This document shows, in pieces, positions 43,122 through 55,963 of a DNA stretch of 64,000 nucleotides. The stretch lies in NCBI GenBank assembly GCA_031472005.1, contig PZJY01000008.1, positions 2,542,001 through 2,606,000 of the forward strand, written 5' to 3'. The DNA comes from Tetracladium setigerum (Eukaryota; Ascomycota; Leotiomycetes; Helotiales). A model generated the notes under the pieces. The model was not told the origin of the DNA and ran no database searches. It saw only the letters and a program-made list of their open reading frames with translations. Positions within the stretch are counted from its first letter, which is position 1, and each line of letters opens with the position of its first letter. The translations under genes and the position numbers were made by a program.

Positions 43122-43663
43122 TATCAAGCATAGAATGAACAAGACTTTGAAGGAAAAGCTTGATTTTTTCTAAAGTCCCGTAAGGTCTCTAGATATAGGC
43201 TCACAATAAAATTGAGTTCTAGATAATTGGTGGATGATCTTGGCATTATTTGTGCGGAACTATTTCTAGGGTGCTAAGAACCCCTCCTTGAATTACAAAA
43301 GCTTGCTATGAACCTCGAATGTTTTGTTGCTGTTAGATTAATTAATTTATATTACTTTTCGGAGAGGATGAATGCTTCGTCCTCAAATCTCGTCGGTTCC
43401 ACCAATCAGATCCTTCAAGCAACGGCGTGCACATGGTGGGGAACGGAGAACATGGAGAACAACTGGGGCATTAAAATCATGTAGATCGTCATCATGCCTA
43501 TTTATTGTGACATGGAAAATTTTGGTCAAGTATTACGGTTTTTCATGAAGTTCATGGTCGAAAATTTCGTTTGGTATATGTGATCTTTCTAGCTCGAGTA
43601 TCAACACCCAACCAACCCGCTCATAGCTCCATAAACAACCCCCTTGCTTTAGAAATGCGTCGC
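43122..43663. promoter_or_regulatory. Promoter of the polygalacturonase gene
   Basis: About 540 bp between two same-strand genes. AT-rich; no site I could name with confidence. Confidence 0.4.
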
Positions 43664-45471
43664 CTATGCCTCATACTTTGTGTTCGCATGTTGCACATGA
43701 GTGACCGTTGGATTTTCCTTTTGCAAATCATCGGGCAACGTTCCCAAAGCCCTTTCGCCGAACAACAAATCAATATCCTCCAAACTAACCTGCTTGGTTT
43801 CCTTGAAGAAGAAGAAGACCACTGGGAAGGTAACAACCAGATTAAAGGCCACAAAAATGAAGTAAAATTTCCACTTTAGCACGGCGAGTCCTTGGGGTGC
43901 GACTTGTGAGACGACGGTTGCGACGAGCCAATTACCGATTCCAGTTGCGAAGGCGTTGCCGCGAGCACGGATTTGCATAGGCATGACTTCAGACATGTAA
44001 ACCCAGGAGATTGGCCCAAACGACCAGGAGAAGATGATGGAGACGAGGAAGAGGAAGGCGACACCACCAATCGACTTGCCGCGATCTTTGCCCTCAGGGT
44101 TTTGGCTATTGATGGCAGCTTCACAGATAAGTGCGGCTGCAATGCCCAGAGAGCCGAACATGAGGGGCTTCCGTCGTCCGACGCGATCAAGGATGAAAAT
44201 GATGAAGATGAGGTCTAGTAGAGTGTTAAAGAAACCTTTTGAACCGAGTGGAGGCACTTACTAGCAATTGGACCGACGCAATTGTAAATTCCTGCGACAA
44301 GGAGAGCACGACTTCCAGTTATTCCAAGGGCATTGTACATGGGTAGTTGATAGTAGCCAATGACATCTGCTTATTATTAGCAGAGTACACAAGAAGAAAG
44401 ACGACGGACTCACTGATTCCACTCAATTGAGTGAAGACTTGAACGGCAACACCGTGCATCAGTCGAGTTCTCCACTGAGGTTGGGTGAACATAATCGCCC
44501 AGCCTGGTGCGGTAATAGCTTTCTCGGCGTTGATGGTCTGTTTGATATCATTGAATTCTTGCTCAATCCAGTCCTCTGATGATTGTCAGTATCGTTCACA
44601 GCTTTTTCTAGAGTAACACAAACCATTGCTGCCATCGAAGTGAAGCTTTTTAAGGGTCGCAAGACCTTCCTCATCTCTATCTGTGGCAATCAAATGTCGA
44701 GGGCTCTCAGGCATGAATAGCATGCCGATAATCAAGATCTAGAGTATGTTAACCAAAGCTCCGTTTTAAACCCAAACCTCCCATCTAGTGGTGCGTGGCT
44801 TACGAGGCAAGGAACAGCTTGAAAGGCGAGAGGAAATCGCCATTGGAAGGAGGAATGGTCTCCGGCGTGGTGGGAGCCGTAACCAATCCAAGTTGAAACA
44901 ATGAAACCAACCCCAATCATCTGTTGTGCCATTCCTACAATCAATCCTCTAATCTTAGGATGGGCACACTCGGACTGGTAGACTGGAACAGCCATACTCA
45001 GAAGACCAACAGCCCAACCGGCCAGAATTCTCCCAACAAGGATCATAGAAAGATGCACAGCTGAAGTCTGCAAAATAGCTCCCACCAAGCAGATCATTGC
45101 ACCAATCTGCGTTCCAACAATCAGAAAGTCGTCTTTGAGAGAATGGATTCTTCCCTGAGATAATACATACCTGCAGCGTCATTTTTCTCCCAAGACTGTC
45201 CATCGTGAATCCTCCCATCAATGCACCAAATACCGCTCCTCCGTTGAAAGTGGAATTGATAGCACCAATAGTTGGCGATTTATCAGTTGTGTTGAAGTAC
45301 CCCAAGAAATGTTTACTACCAATCACATCTGTCATAACACCCGCATCGTAGCCAAACAGAAAAGATCTATGCCATTTTGTCAGAATTGTGGAGGTGGAGT
45401 AAGAACTAAATGAGTGATGCGTACCCTGTAGCTACGAAGATCGCAAGAGTGATGTTGAAAAATTTCCCCAT
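43664..45471 (-). CDS. MFS sugar transporter
   Basis: Exons 45471-45425, 45366-45171, 45106-44804, 44738-44624, 44575-44414, 44366-44262 and 44214-43664 give 492 aa with consistent phases. It is a 12-helix proton-sugar symporter of the plasma membrane. Signatures: FLFGYDAGVMTDVIG in helix 1, MDSLGRK in loop 2-3, GRILAGWAVGLLSMAVPVYQSE (helix 4-5), PESPRHL at the end of helix 6, LDRVGRRK in loop 8-9 and FGPISWVYMSEVMPMQIRARG in helix 10-11, then KETKQVSLEDID. The type is close to fungal lactose/cellodextrin or hexose carriers, but specificity is not readable. It sits between GH28 and GH3 genes, so uptake of a wall-derived sugar is likely. Confidence 0.92.
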
Positions 45472-46592
45472 CTTGGATGTTTTATGTTGACACCTCTGCA
45501 AGTTCAACAAAATGATAGAGGTTACTAAAGAGAAAAGGTGAGAGCAAGCAAGATCTGGAGTGCAGCGAGATGACATTCATATCAAGTTTCCACCATGTCA
45601 TCGCCTCATATGTTGGATGTCATTTTTTCTCTCAAGTAAAACCCATGTCCCGCCACCTGGATTATTCCAGTGCTCGTCAAACGCCCATCGTGACTTTTGA
45701 CTTTCTGGTTAAATGTAATTAAAATATACGATTGGTGGGAAGATGCCTTGGCCTTGTTGTTTGCAAAAGCAGGTTAACGGAGCGTCCTCCCCCGAAGCCA
45801 GAAAGTCCTGGTCTGGAATTAAGCAATGCCAGGGGTTGCTTTGTGGCGGGGTATTAGGTAGCGGAGGTGGGGTAGCGGGTTTAACTGGGGAGGATAAATA
45901 GCCGGTAGAAACTCCAAAAGCAACGTTATCCGATATATCCAATTATCCGGCTTATGTGGTGCAGAGTCAATAACGGGGCTATAGCGGGTTGTCGAAGTTG
46001 AGTTGAGACACTCTTCACATCCCGGGTTTGTTATTATGCTTGGGAAACCATTTTGAGAATATGGCATGGTCACGGACGAGTATCCACCGTAAAAGAGCAG
46101 ACGTTAAATAAGGTGAGTTACTATGCAATCGGGCCGTTTGATCTTGGCTGTTATTTTCAAAACGATCAAAAATCGTCGGGTTATCTCGAGGGTGCACTTG
46201 CAGACGAGATCGGAACGGTGAATGACTTGGTATCCAATAGAGAGAGTCGATCGTATGTTTCTAAGAAGGAAATGGGGAGACCCAGCAGTTCAAAGACTTA
46301 TACGAAGTATTATATTGGCCTTTTCCTGACTAGTATGAACTTGAACTTGTATAAGAAAGGCATACCAGATGCCGAGAGGGTCGGCTCTTGGGAGTTAAGA
46401 GAAAGACTTGACAATCGCTGGGTTCTCTTTTTCACTTTGAAGCCAATAGTTGTGATATTCTGCCAAACTTCCTTGCTCTGATGTAAAGTTTCAGATGGGT
46501 GTAGTAATATAGTAGTATAATATAGTATGCAAGATTATACTGAATAATATCATTTGACTTTGATTATTACCCCCTGGCCTTCATGTCCTCGC
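45472..46592. other. Intergenic
   Basis: Upstream of the transporter and downstream of the GH3 gene. No gene seen. A run of ATAGTAGTATAATATAG repeats lies at 46503-46530. Confidence 0.5.
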
Positions 46593-49086
46593 TTAAACCA
46601 CGGTGAGGGTAGCATTCGATCTCAATTCTGCACTGGAGCTTGCAGCATAGATTACAAACTTTCCAGGCTCAACCACATACTTCATGTTAATATCCCACAG
46701 GCCAATCTCCTTAATTGCAAGAGGGATGCTGACCGTAACGGTCTTTCCAGCCTTGACAACCACCTTGGAGAAACCCTTCAAAGACATGTTTGGAACTACA
46801 ACACTGGTGATCAAATCTTTGACGTAGAGCTGAACAACTTCGGCTCCGTCACGGGTAGATTTATTTGTGATCTTGACAGTGGCAGTGATGGTGTCGGTAG
46901 GAGAAACAGTGGTCTTGGAAAGGGTCAACTCTGAGTATTCAAAGGTGGAGTAGGATTTTCCATAACCAAACTCATATTGAGGACGGGAATCGTGAAGCAC
47001 ATATTGGTGACCGAAAACCATCGATCCATTGGGGTAGATAGCGCCAGGCGCAACAAAACGACCAGAATTTTGGTAGTCGTAGTAGATTGGAGTGGTACCA
47101 ACATCGTATGGGATACCGACGGCCAATTTACCGCTTGGGTTAACATCACCGTAAATAATATCGGCGAGAGCATTTCCACCCTGCTCACCAGGGTAAAATT
47201 GTTGGATCAATCCAGCAGCAGCCTCGGAAATCCATGGCTCTGTGATAGGTTTTCCGGAGGAAATTACGACAATTGTTGGCTTGCCGGTGTCGATGATCGC
47301 TTTGACAAGGTGAGGCATAGCACCAACAAGGTTGAAGTTGGCAACATCGACGTGCTCGCCGGTGGTTGCGTTCAGACCTTGCCACAGTTCATTCTGATCA
47401 CGAGACCAAGTTCCAATGACGACAACTGCAACATCTGCTGCTTCAGCAGCCTTGACGGCTTCAGGGAAGCCGCTTTGATCGCTTGACCAGCGTTCGCAGC
47501 CCTTAGTGAAGGTTACCTCTGTATAATGTTAGTGTGATTTGGAAGAAGGTATTTATTGTACTTACTGCCTTTGCTGGCAGCCTTAAGACCATCATATGGA
47601 GTGACACCTCGCTTGGATGAACCATAGACAACGTAGTCACCATAGTTCATATACCCATGACCCATTGGTCCAATGACAGCAATATTGGCGGACTTCTTCA
47701 ATGGGAGAACGTTGTTGTGGTTCTCGAGCAAGACAATGGATTCGGCGTCAATCTCACGCGAAAGTTCAATGTGTTTCTTGGTGTTGATGAGCTTCTTAGC
47801 TTCGGCTTCCGATACTCCAGAATATGGCTTCTCGAAAATGCCGAGCTTGAATTTTGCCTTCAAAATTCTTGCAGTAGCAGTGTCAACGATCTTGATGTCG
47901 AGTTTGCCGGCCTTAACAAGATCTGGGATGACCTCAAAGTTGTATGATCCACCTCCCATTTCAACGTCATTGCCAGCAGGAAGTACCTACGAATGTTAGA
48001 TGAAGTGGACGTAGAGTAGAGTGACTGCTTCGAGAAGGAAAAAAGGCTCGAGGGAAGGGTAAGAATTAGTCAACGTACATAGTTGGTGACAGCCACTTTG
48101 TCAATGGGTTTCTCTTCACACATCTTAAATGCGTAACACAATCTATCTGTGGCACCTGCATCGCTCATGGTGAAGTATTTGTAGGCCCATTCATCTCGGA
48201 GAATACCCGTGAGAAGGAACTTTGATGCAATAACCGCAACACCATCATAGGAGTTGTAGGATGTCATGATGGAGAGAGCTTCGGCGTCTATGATTGCACG
48301 CTTGAAAGGAGGAAGATATGTTGTTCGGAGTTCTCTCTCTCCACCATGAACAGGACCACAGTTCAATCCTTGTTCTGGAGTTGCGAAAGCAGCGAAGTGC
48401 TTAACCATAGCACTAACACCGCCGCCTTGAAGACCTTTGGATGGTCAGCCACATTCATTTTTCTTAATTAAGCAACGTACCCTTAACATATGAATATGCC
48501 ATCTCTCCAGCAAGGAAAGGATCCTCTCCATATGTCTCCTCCACTCTTCCAAATCGCAGCTCACGTGCAAGATCTGCGAGGGGTCCAAGAATTTGGTTGA
48601 CACCAATAGCCAATGACTCCTGAGCAATAGCAGCAGCCATCTTGTTGATCAGGCCTGGGTTGAAAGAGCATCCATGTGCAATGGGTGAGTTGAAGATGGT
48701 TGCGTTGATGGCAAGAAGACCGTGAATACCTTCAGTTTGGACAAATGGTGGTATACCAAGACGGGTGTTCTTCATCGCATAGTTTTGGCCTTTCTTGATA
48801 CCTTCACTAATCCAAGATGACGGAGCCGCGATTCCCACATAATAGGATCCTCCTCTCTTCGATGTTGACCATTCCAGACCAGTAGCATTGAACTTGTTTA
48901 CATCCAGATCCATCCAATTTCTAAGATCTCCCTGTAGGATTTGCGAAGTCTTCTCCTCGATGGTCATGCGCTTGAGAAGGTCTGCAACTCGATCATCGAT
49001 AGGGCCTTTGGGTCCTTGTAAAGTGGCTTTGTTTCACCATAGCAAGTGGTAAGGATGGCAGTCACTGCCAGAAGAGAGAGCTTCAT
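46593..49086 (-). CDS. Secreted GH3 beta-glucosidase-type glycoside hydrolase (one apparent frame break)
   Basis: Exons 49086-48481, 48434-48079, 47986-47566 and 47518-46593. Signal peptide MKLSLLAVTAILTTCYG. Domains in order: TIM barrel (VKHFAAFATPEQG, then the nucleophile block TMSDAGATDRL), the alpha/beta sandwich (ESIVLLENHNNVLPLKK; WSRDQNELW; TGKPTIVVISSGKP) and the C-terminal fibronectin-like domain (FGYGKSYSTFEYSELTLS). The nucleophile block reads SDAG rather than the common SDW, as in one fungal GH3 subgroup. The frame slips near 48983-48990, in the GGCC(C) stretch after YKDPK. One extra base there makes 770 codons and all later phases agree. Expected to release terminal beta-linked sugars from wall oligosaccharides. 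Confidence 0.9.
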
Positions 49087-50377
49087 TTTGGCGAGCTTCT
49101 ATTGACGAGAGGGTCTCAAAGACTAGTATACCGGCAAGCGTGGATTCAAAAGACTCGTGGTACATTGTTTTCCTCCCTTCTTCCCTCGTTTTATACTGCT
49201 CGCAGCTCCTTCCCATACGAGTAAACACGCCAGACCTTCCCCTCTCCCGTCCTCTGTATTCCGTATGTCATCGTCCAACTTAGCGTCCAAAGCATCGACC
49301 CCAGCCTGTCTTCTCCGCATATTTTTCAAGATCGTCGAGATTTTCCAAAGGGTCTTCCGACCTCATCATCTTGGATATATCGGTTCGGAGGCAGAAAACG
49401 CAGCTGCTCCGCTCGCACTGCAGATGAAGCCGGGCATATGAGAGGTGTTCCTGGTGAGGGCAGGCATCTCGAGATGCGCATATAGATTGAATGATGAAGT
49501 GCTAATATGACCTTGCAGCAGGCGAGAAAAGTTTGGAGAGAGGTGGAAGAACTTCGGATGAGGTTGTTGGTTGAGCAGTCCGGAATAATGATACCGCGAG
49601 TGATTAGGCTGGGGAAGTTCAAAAATAGACCTTCGGCTAACCCCTGGATGTAATCTTACAGTCAAGCACTGCGCAGATTAGCAGCTAGTGATAGATTCAA
49701 AAGGCCCAACTTTGCAAGGAAGGCTTTCAGTACAAGTAACACCATTTTGGTTACTTCAAAAACACGTCTAAACAGTATGGAATTCCAAATAAGCTCCACG
49801 AAAAACGCCTGCAGTCGGTACTGAGTACCCCTGTGTACGCCACTTGAATGAAGTTGCATACTCCGTACATCCCCGCAAAGCGCTCCAATGCGCGAGCAAA
49901 TGACTTATCCGAATCGCCTGAATCAAATGCCGCTCAACGGAAGAGCAAATGCCGTTTGTCTTATGCAGTTGTCTTTCTTGTCCTGTCCCCTGGCTGTCCC
50001 GTATTTTACCCCTCTGGCTAAATGGCTTCAATAACCTGAACAGGCGTAGCAGGCTAAACTGATGGGTAAAGACAGCCCTGCGGAGATCTCCCCAATTGCT
50101 GGGCAAGACGATGTCACATAATCTCCAAACGCCTCTGCGGCTTTGAAGGATTATGAGGGGTCGGTTCAAAAAAACTGTCAAGAGTGGGGAGCTCCAGAGA
50201 GCTTCGTTGACAGGTGAGCTTCAAGCTATGGATGGAGCGGCGGAGGGACGAGACGTATGAGCTGTTTTGGAAAAGACTTATGTTATATGTAAAATAATTT
50301 TGTGATCATTCTCATCCTCTTTCATTTCTTCAAAATCGTCTCATTCTTAAACTCTCACACCAAAAAAAATCACAATT
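49087..50377. promoter_or_regulatory. Divergent GH3/GH31 promoter with three GGCTAA sites
   Basis: A 1.3-kb spacer between two divergent glycosidase genes. GGCTAA occurs at 49635-49640, 50016-50021 and 50052-50057; the last two are GGCTAAA, the XlnR/Xyr1 core. Candidate CreA/SYGGRG matches (for example CTGGGG near 49610 and GCGGAG near 50238) are present. About 0.6 GGCTAA sites would be expected by chance in this length, so the count is suggestive only. Confidence 0.45.
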
Positions 50378-52825
50378 ATGAAGTTCCGTGATGGTCAATG
50401 GCTTCCAGCTGAGGGTGTGCGATCTGAATTCGCAGAGGAAATCCACACAATCACGAAGAGACCGGATGGCAAGGCATTGAGCCTTCTCTGTCCAACCAAG
50501 AAAGTATTCAGCAGAAATGATACTTTGAATCTCAGTACTTTGACTCTTGTGAGCTTCCTCCTCTTTTCCCAGCCATTACTCCGCTGACCTTACAGGATCT
50601 CGAAGCACCTTTCGATGGGGTGATTTCTGTCGAAACAAGACATTGGAAAGGAGCAAAGACTTTGGGACCTAATTTCGACCTCTACCCAGATGGCAAACCC
50701 TCGGATGAGCTCGCCAAAATCACAAGCACAGAGACCACAACCACACTTGAATCTGGTGCACTGGCAGTCACAGTCCGGCCAGGCAATCATGAGTTCGATA
50801 TTCGATTCCACGCCACTGATGGATCGAGAGAGCTCACCTCCATGCTCAATCGAAGTATTGGTCTGGCATACACACCAGCAACCAGTAATCCACTACAAAC
50901 GGGCGACATGAGAAATCTCAAGCATTACATTTTTACACAAACCACCTTGGGAGTGGGGGAATCAGTGCATGGACTTGGAGAGAGATTCGGCGGGTTCAAC
51001 AAAGTTGGACAGGCTGTTTCTCTTTGGAATGCTGATGGAGGAACCTCCAGTGAGCAAGCTTACAAAAACGTTCCATTCTGGTTGAGCTCCAAGGGATATG
51101 GTATTTTCATCGATATGCCTGATAAAATAGATCTCGAAGTCGGAAGTGAAAGGTTGTGCAGAGTTCAAACTAGTGTTGAAGGACAAAGACTTAAATGGTA
51201 AGATTTCTCAAACTTCATTCGGACATGAATTGACAGAAATCAGGTACATAATTTACGGCCCAACCCCCAAAGAGATTCTTCACAAATACACCATCATAAC
51301 CGGAAAACCAAATCAAGTTCCAGCATGGAGTTACGGTCTCTGGCTCAGTACAAGTTTCACGACCAGCTATGACGAGGCGACCGTGAACTCTTTCCTTGAG
51401 GGAATGCAAGTACGAGATATCCCAGTTGAAGTCTTCCACTTTGATTGTTTCTGGATGAAAGCTTTCCACTGGTGTGATTTCGAATTCGACGCCGAAATGT
51501 TCCCAGATCCAAAAGCACAGATATCTCGATTGAAGGCAGGAGGTGTGTTTACCCGCTTGCCCCCTTTCCACACAGTATAATAACTAAAATTCTCAGGTCT
51601 TGTTAAAAAGGTCTGCGTATGGGTAAATCCTTATCTGGGCCAAGCCTCCCCCGTCTTCGCCGAAGCAGCATCAAAAGGCTACCTCCTCAAGCGCAAAAAC
51701 GGCGATATCTTCCAATGGGATCTCTGGCAAGACGGCATGGGTATAATTGACTTCACCAATCCCGCCGCAGCAGAATGGTACGTCGGCTGCCTCAACTCTC
51801 TCTTCGACAAGGGAATCGATGCTATCAAAACAGACTTCGGAGAGCGCATTCCCACGGAGGATGTAGCCTGGTTCGATGCCACTGTCGATCCGAAGAAAAT
51901 GCACAATTACTACGCCTTCCAATACAACCAAATCGTGTATAAAGCCGTGCAAGCTCGTTATGGAAAGAATGAAGCTGTTCTCTTTGCCCGCACAGCTACA
52001 GCAGGATGCCAGCGTTTCCCTCTTCAATGGGGAGGCGACTGCGAGTCCACACCCGAAGCGATGGCTGAATCCGTCCGCGGTGGTCTCTCTCTCGGTCTAT
52101 CGGGTTTCTCTTTTTGGAGTGTTGATATTGGCGGGTTTGAAGGTTCTCCTCCTCCATGGATCTACAAACGTTGGGTGGCATTCGGACTTCTCTGCTCTCA
52201 CAGTCGTCTCCACGGCAGTGCTTCATATCGCGTTCCCTGGACCGTAGACAACGACGATAAGTCCGACCAAGGGTGTTCGCAAACGCTCTCAAAATGGACA
52301 CTCCTCAAAGCGCGATTGATGCCGTATATTTTCTCGCAGGCTGCCGAGTCTGTGAAGCAGGGCATTCCCCTCTCACTGAGAGCGATGTGTATTGAGTTTC
52401 CTTCCGATCCCACTAGTTGGTATTTGGATCGACAGTTCATGTTCGGTTCTTCTCTTCTTGTGGCGCCTATTTTTGAAGAGAGTGGAGAGGTCGAATTTTA
52501 TCTGCCGGCTGGGAAGTGGACGAACTTCTTCTCGGGAGAGGTTAAAGCTGGACCGGGTTGGTTTAAAGAGAAGCATGAATTTGATACACTGCCTCTGTAT
52601 GTGAGAGAGAACACAGTTTTGGTGCTTGGAAAGGCAGGAGAGAAGAGGACGGTTTATGATTATGTTGAGGATGTCGAGGTCAGATTGTACCAGGTAAAGG
52701 AAGGAGACAAAGCTGCACTTGTTAACGAGCAGGGAGCCGATGTTGGTAGTTTGGAAGTTGGAAGTGATGGAGAGCTTAAGGAACAGAAGCTGCTCAAAGG
52801 AAAATGGGAGGTTGTTAAAGTTTAG
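50378..52825 (+). CDS. Alpha-xylosidase, GH31, intracellular
   Basis: Exons 50378-50548, 50596-51197, 51244-51542 and 51597-52825 give 766 aa, phases consistent. No signal peptide. GH31 marks: VHGLGERFGGFNKVGQ in the N-terminal sandwich, GLWLSTSFTTSYDE and HFDCFWMKAFHWCDFEFD in the barrel, nucleophile Asp in IKTDFGERIP and acid/base Asp in WGGDCEST. The KTDFGE form and the HFDCFWM block fit alpha-xylosidases of the YicI/isoprimeverose type rather than starch-type alpha-glucosidases. Such enzymes remove alpha-1,6-xylose from xyloglucan oligosaccharides. Being cytosolic and next to a sugar carrier and a GH3 gene, it probably works on imported xylo-oligosaccharides. Confidence 0.9.
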
Positions 52826-53045
52826 TTTGATTAGTTAATTATGATTGTTTGGAAGATGATATGCATTTGCAAAGAATGGAATAATTGTAAAGGAAGCTGG
52901 TATTGATGAGCCCTCTCCTATACGGCTTAGAAACCTCTCCTCAAGATCTTAATATATAAGGGATTCTTCCCCTCCGGAATTGGAATCGAAGAGAAAAAGA
53001 TGAGAAACGCGCGAATTTCGTCAACAAGACGATCCCTCAGAAGTC

Positions 53046-55223
53046 TCAAAAAATAATGCCAGCCACAACCCCAACAAATAACATCGCCAGGCCCCTCCTC
53101 ACCTTCACCGAAGAAGCGGCCCCGGTATAGTTCGCCGCCGCCCCACTGCCCGTCATTGTCCCCGTCGGCGTTACAGCAGGCAAGGCAGTATCAACCACAA
53201 TCCCAGTCTCACTCTCCACAACCGCTGTAGGAGATGGCGCATACGTCCACTTGATTCCCTTGATCTTCAAGTCCTCAACTTCCACATCTCCCTTTGCGCC
53301 GCTACTTGCAGCAGCAGCAAGAGCAGCGGCACTAACTTGTGGAGGCATAGTGTATATCACACGATCGAATGTAGGCGAGTATATCACTTCTGTGATTGGT
53401 GTTGCGAGATGAGTTAGATGGAGCGAAGTCTTTGTTCCTGTGTTCACGTTCTTGACCGCTGGAACGTTTGATGTAATCTTCGACGCGGATGTGCTTGCTG
53501 TGTAGCTTGCTTTGCCAACGGGAAGAGTTGTGGGAAGAATGGCCCCAGCGGTGCATATTGTGCTGTATAAGAGGCGCGTGCTGGTGATGATTACTTCAGA
53601 AGCCAGAGAGGTGGGACAGTTGATTACAGGGGAGGCGCAGGCGCACAGAGTTATCGTATCGGTGGCGTAGATGGTAGTTGTTATGAGCTGGGTGCTGTTG
53701 CTAAGAGGGCGAACTGCTGTTATGTTTGCTGGTGGGTAGATGGGTGAAGAGGTGAGAGTTGGTTGGAGAGTGAAATGTGGTATGGAGGTTGTGAGGATGG
53801 TGGTGGATGATGCAGGTGTGGATGTGTAGTTGACCGGGAAATGAGGTAGAGCGGTGCCGGCGGATGCAATGATTGCTGAGCTTGAAGACAAATATGCAAT
53901 ACCTGTTTCAGTGGAAGTAGTTGCGGTCGTGGTAGATGTGTGATTGAGTGGCGAGTATGGAAGAGGTGTTCCGGTTGAAGCAGCAACGCTCGAAGTAGAC
54001 AAAACATCAGGTTTCTCAATGAGAATACCACCCGGAGGAGTGACAATGGCCGAAGCTGCACTCGTTGTAATAGAAATAGAACTTGAACCAGCAGTAATTA
54101 GCGGAATAGCTGTCGCTACTGTCTGGTCCCCAAGCGTGATACATAAACTTGGCAGAGGAATGGTCAAAATCGTGGTGATAATCGGCGGAGATCCTCCAAT
54201 TGTTATGAAGTTAAAGGAAACTACGTTCTGTGCAAAAGCGCCAATATTGACGTCTAACAATTCGGTGATGAGGAGATCGCATTCCTCCGTGCTGGAGATC
54301 GTAGCGACGTATTCGATGACATTAGCGAACACACCAAGCTGGAAGTCGAATCCTGTGCCGAAGAGGTCAATTGTTGTGCCAGCTTGTAGTTTGACTTTCA
54401 GGGCTGCTTTAAATGTTGCTGATCCTGAGGTTACTGTAACGGGGAGAGGGTCGACTTCTCCGTCGAGGCTGGGAAAGTCAGTTACATGCGGATGAAAATG
54501 AGAGGGGGCCGTACAATCCATCTTCTTTGATCTCCCCAGTAAGTGGATCAAGAGTGATAAAAGTATTCTCCGGAAAAGAAAAGTCGAATCCAGCGGTCAG
54601 ATCAATCATGGCCGTTAACGAGAAGACCAATTCAACAGAAAGGACAATCCCAATAGAGACATCATCCCCAATCGCAGCACCTATTGGCGTCAAAGATTGG
54701 AAAATGGGAATGGAATAGGAAAGGGCCCCAAGAGCAAGAATATCAAATTCGAAGTGGCCCCCAACATTGCTAAGTTCGAGTTTTAAATCAACTGAAAAGG
54801 CGTCCAAAATGGCTTTCTCGGGATCTTGAAAAAATTCAATGATGTTACCGAAGAAATCGTCGTCTTTTTCAGCGCCAGTGGTCGAGACAATGGCGGATCC
54901 CCAGGTTCTGCAGTCAATACAGGTAACTTTTACTCCCACACCTGCTCCGCCATTTTCAAAGACCTCTTGATCGGTCCTGGATGTGTTAATATGAAGCCTC
55001 GACGAATCATTGAAAATGGGACGTACAAGTCAAATAGAACGGCGTTTTGTTTTGAAGTAGCGAGGTTATAACTCCCGAGGCTGATACCAGCAAATAGTTG
55101 TCTCTCATGGTGGATTGTGTATATATCAAGGTTGGTAGAGACAGGAGAGCGAATAGCAACCAGACCACCTAGGACCGTAGTTGCTAAAGCCGAGGCAAGT
55201 GTAAAAGAGAGTTGGAAACGCAT
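53046..55223 (-). CDS. GPI-anchored cell-surface protein, unknown function
   Basis: Exons 55223-55027, 54976-54515 and 54468-53046 total 2082 nt, 693 aa. Both frame changes are explained by introns of 50 and 46 bp with good branch and acceptor sites. Signal peptide MRFQLSFTLASALATTVLG, then a conserved globular part with GVGVKVTCIDCRTWGSA and repeated amphipathic beta segments (VDLKLELSNVGGHFEFDI; TAGFDFSFPENTFITLD), a Ser/Thr-rich stalk of about 300 aa and a hydrophobic C-terminus (LAMLFVGVVAGIIF) for GPI attachment. The CIDCRTWGS block recurs in many ascomycete GPI proteins of unknown role. Likely a wall or membrane surface protein. Confidence 0.82.
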
Positions 55224-55963
55224 ATCTGATAAAGAATGACTGGTGCGGTAGAACAAGTAAAGAATGGCAGTGTAAGAATCAGACAAGCTGCTTCCTACAA
55301 AGAAGGCACTGCTGTGAAAAGAAAAGAAGGTACTGCAAGAGAAGAGGCCGATTTGTGAGAAGGTATAGAAAGGTATAAAAGGGAATAAAGGAGAGACTCG
55401 ATTTACTTCTTCCTCAAGATGGAACTCTCCATCTCCAATCCTAATCCCCATGCCACACTCCTTTCTTTCTGCTGCCTATCACCAGCCTTGACACGTCCGG
55501 TTTCAAGTCTCCCAACACCGATCAGATGTGCATCTTCGTGCTGTTGACCTTCCGTCCTGAGATTCCCTTGAGCCTCCGTGCACCTGATTGGCAGTGGCTG
55601 AGATGACCATCAACGGCCATGATATCCCGTCAACCACTCGGGACGGGGAGTGTTGGAAGAAGGAAAAAGCACGAACTAGGAAGCTGTTTCATGCTGGTGC
55701 TGTGCAGCCGTTGCACCGCCCAAGAGAGGGACGGGAGAGGGAGAGAAAGAAGGAAGAAGTGGACGGACATCCAAGGGTTCACGAGGTGAGCTTTAGGGGG
55801 GCGAGGCTGTTCGCAATGCTGATTGGTCAACGCTTGGCGCGAATGAAATTCCCCAGACGAGTCTCTCAGCCTTGGACTTCAAACTTCCAAGCAACTCTCC
55901 ATCCCAGGCCCAGCACCAATTCGATTCTAGATATCACCAACAGACGGACTAGGCTCTAGCACC
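55224..55963. other. Divergent promoter between the GPI protein and BUD13
   Basis: About 740 bp. A 123-codon plus-strand frame here (55588-55959) overlaps the BUD13 leader and has no domain. Confidence 0.5.

Noticed and set aside
54469..55027. Two frame changes in the GPI-anchored protein gene looked like further one-base losses
   Set aside because: Both are explained by proper introns of 50 and 46 bp (GTACGT..CCAG and GTACGG..CCAG) with branch-like TTAAC and TAACTGAC sites, and the exon lengths then sum to whole codons.
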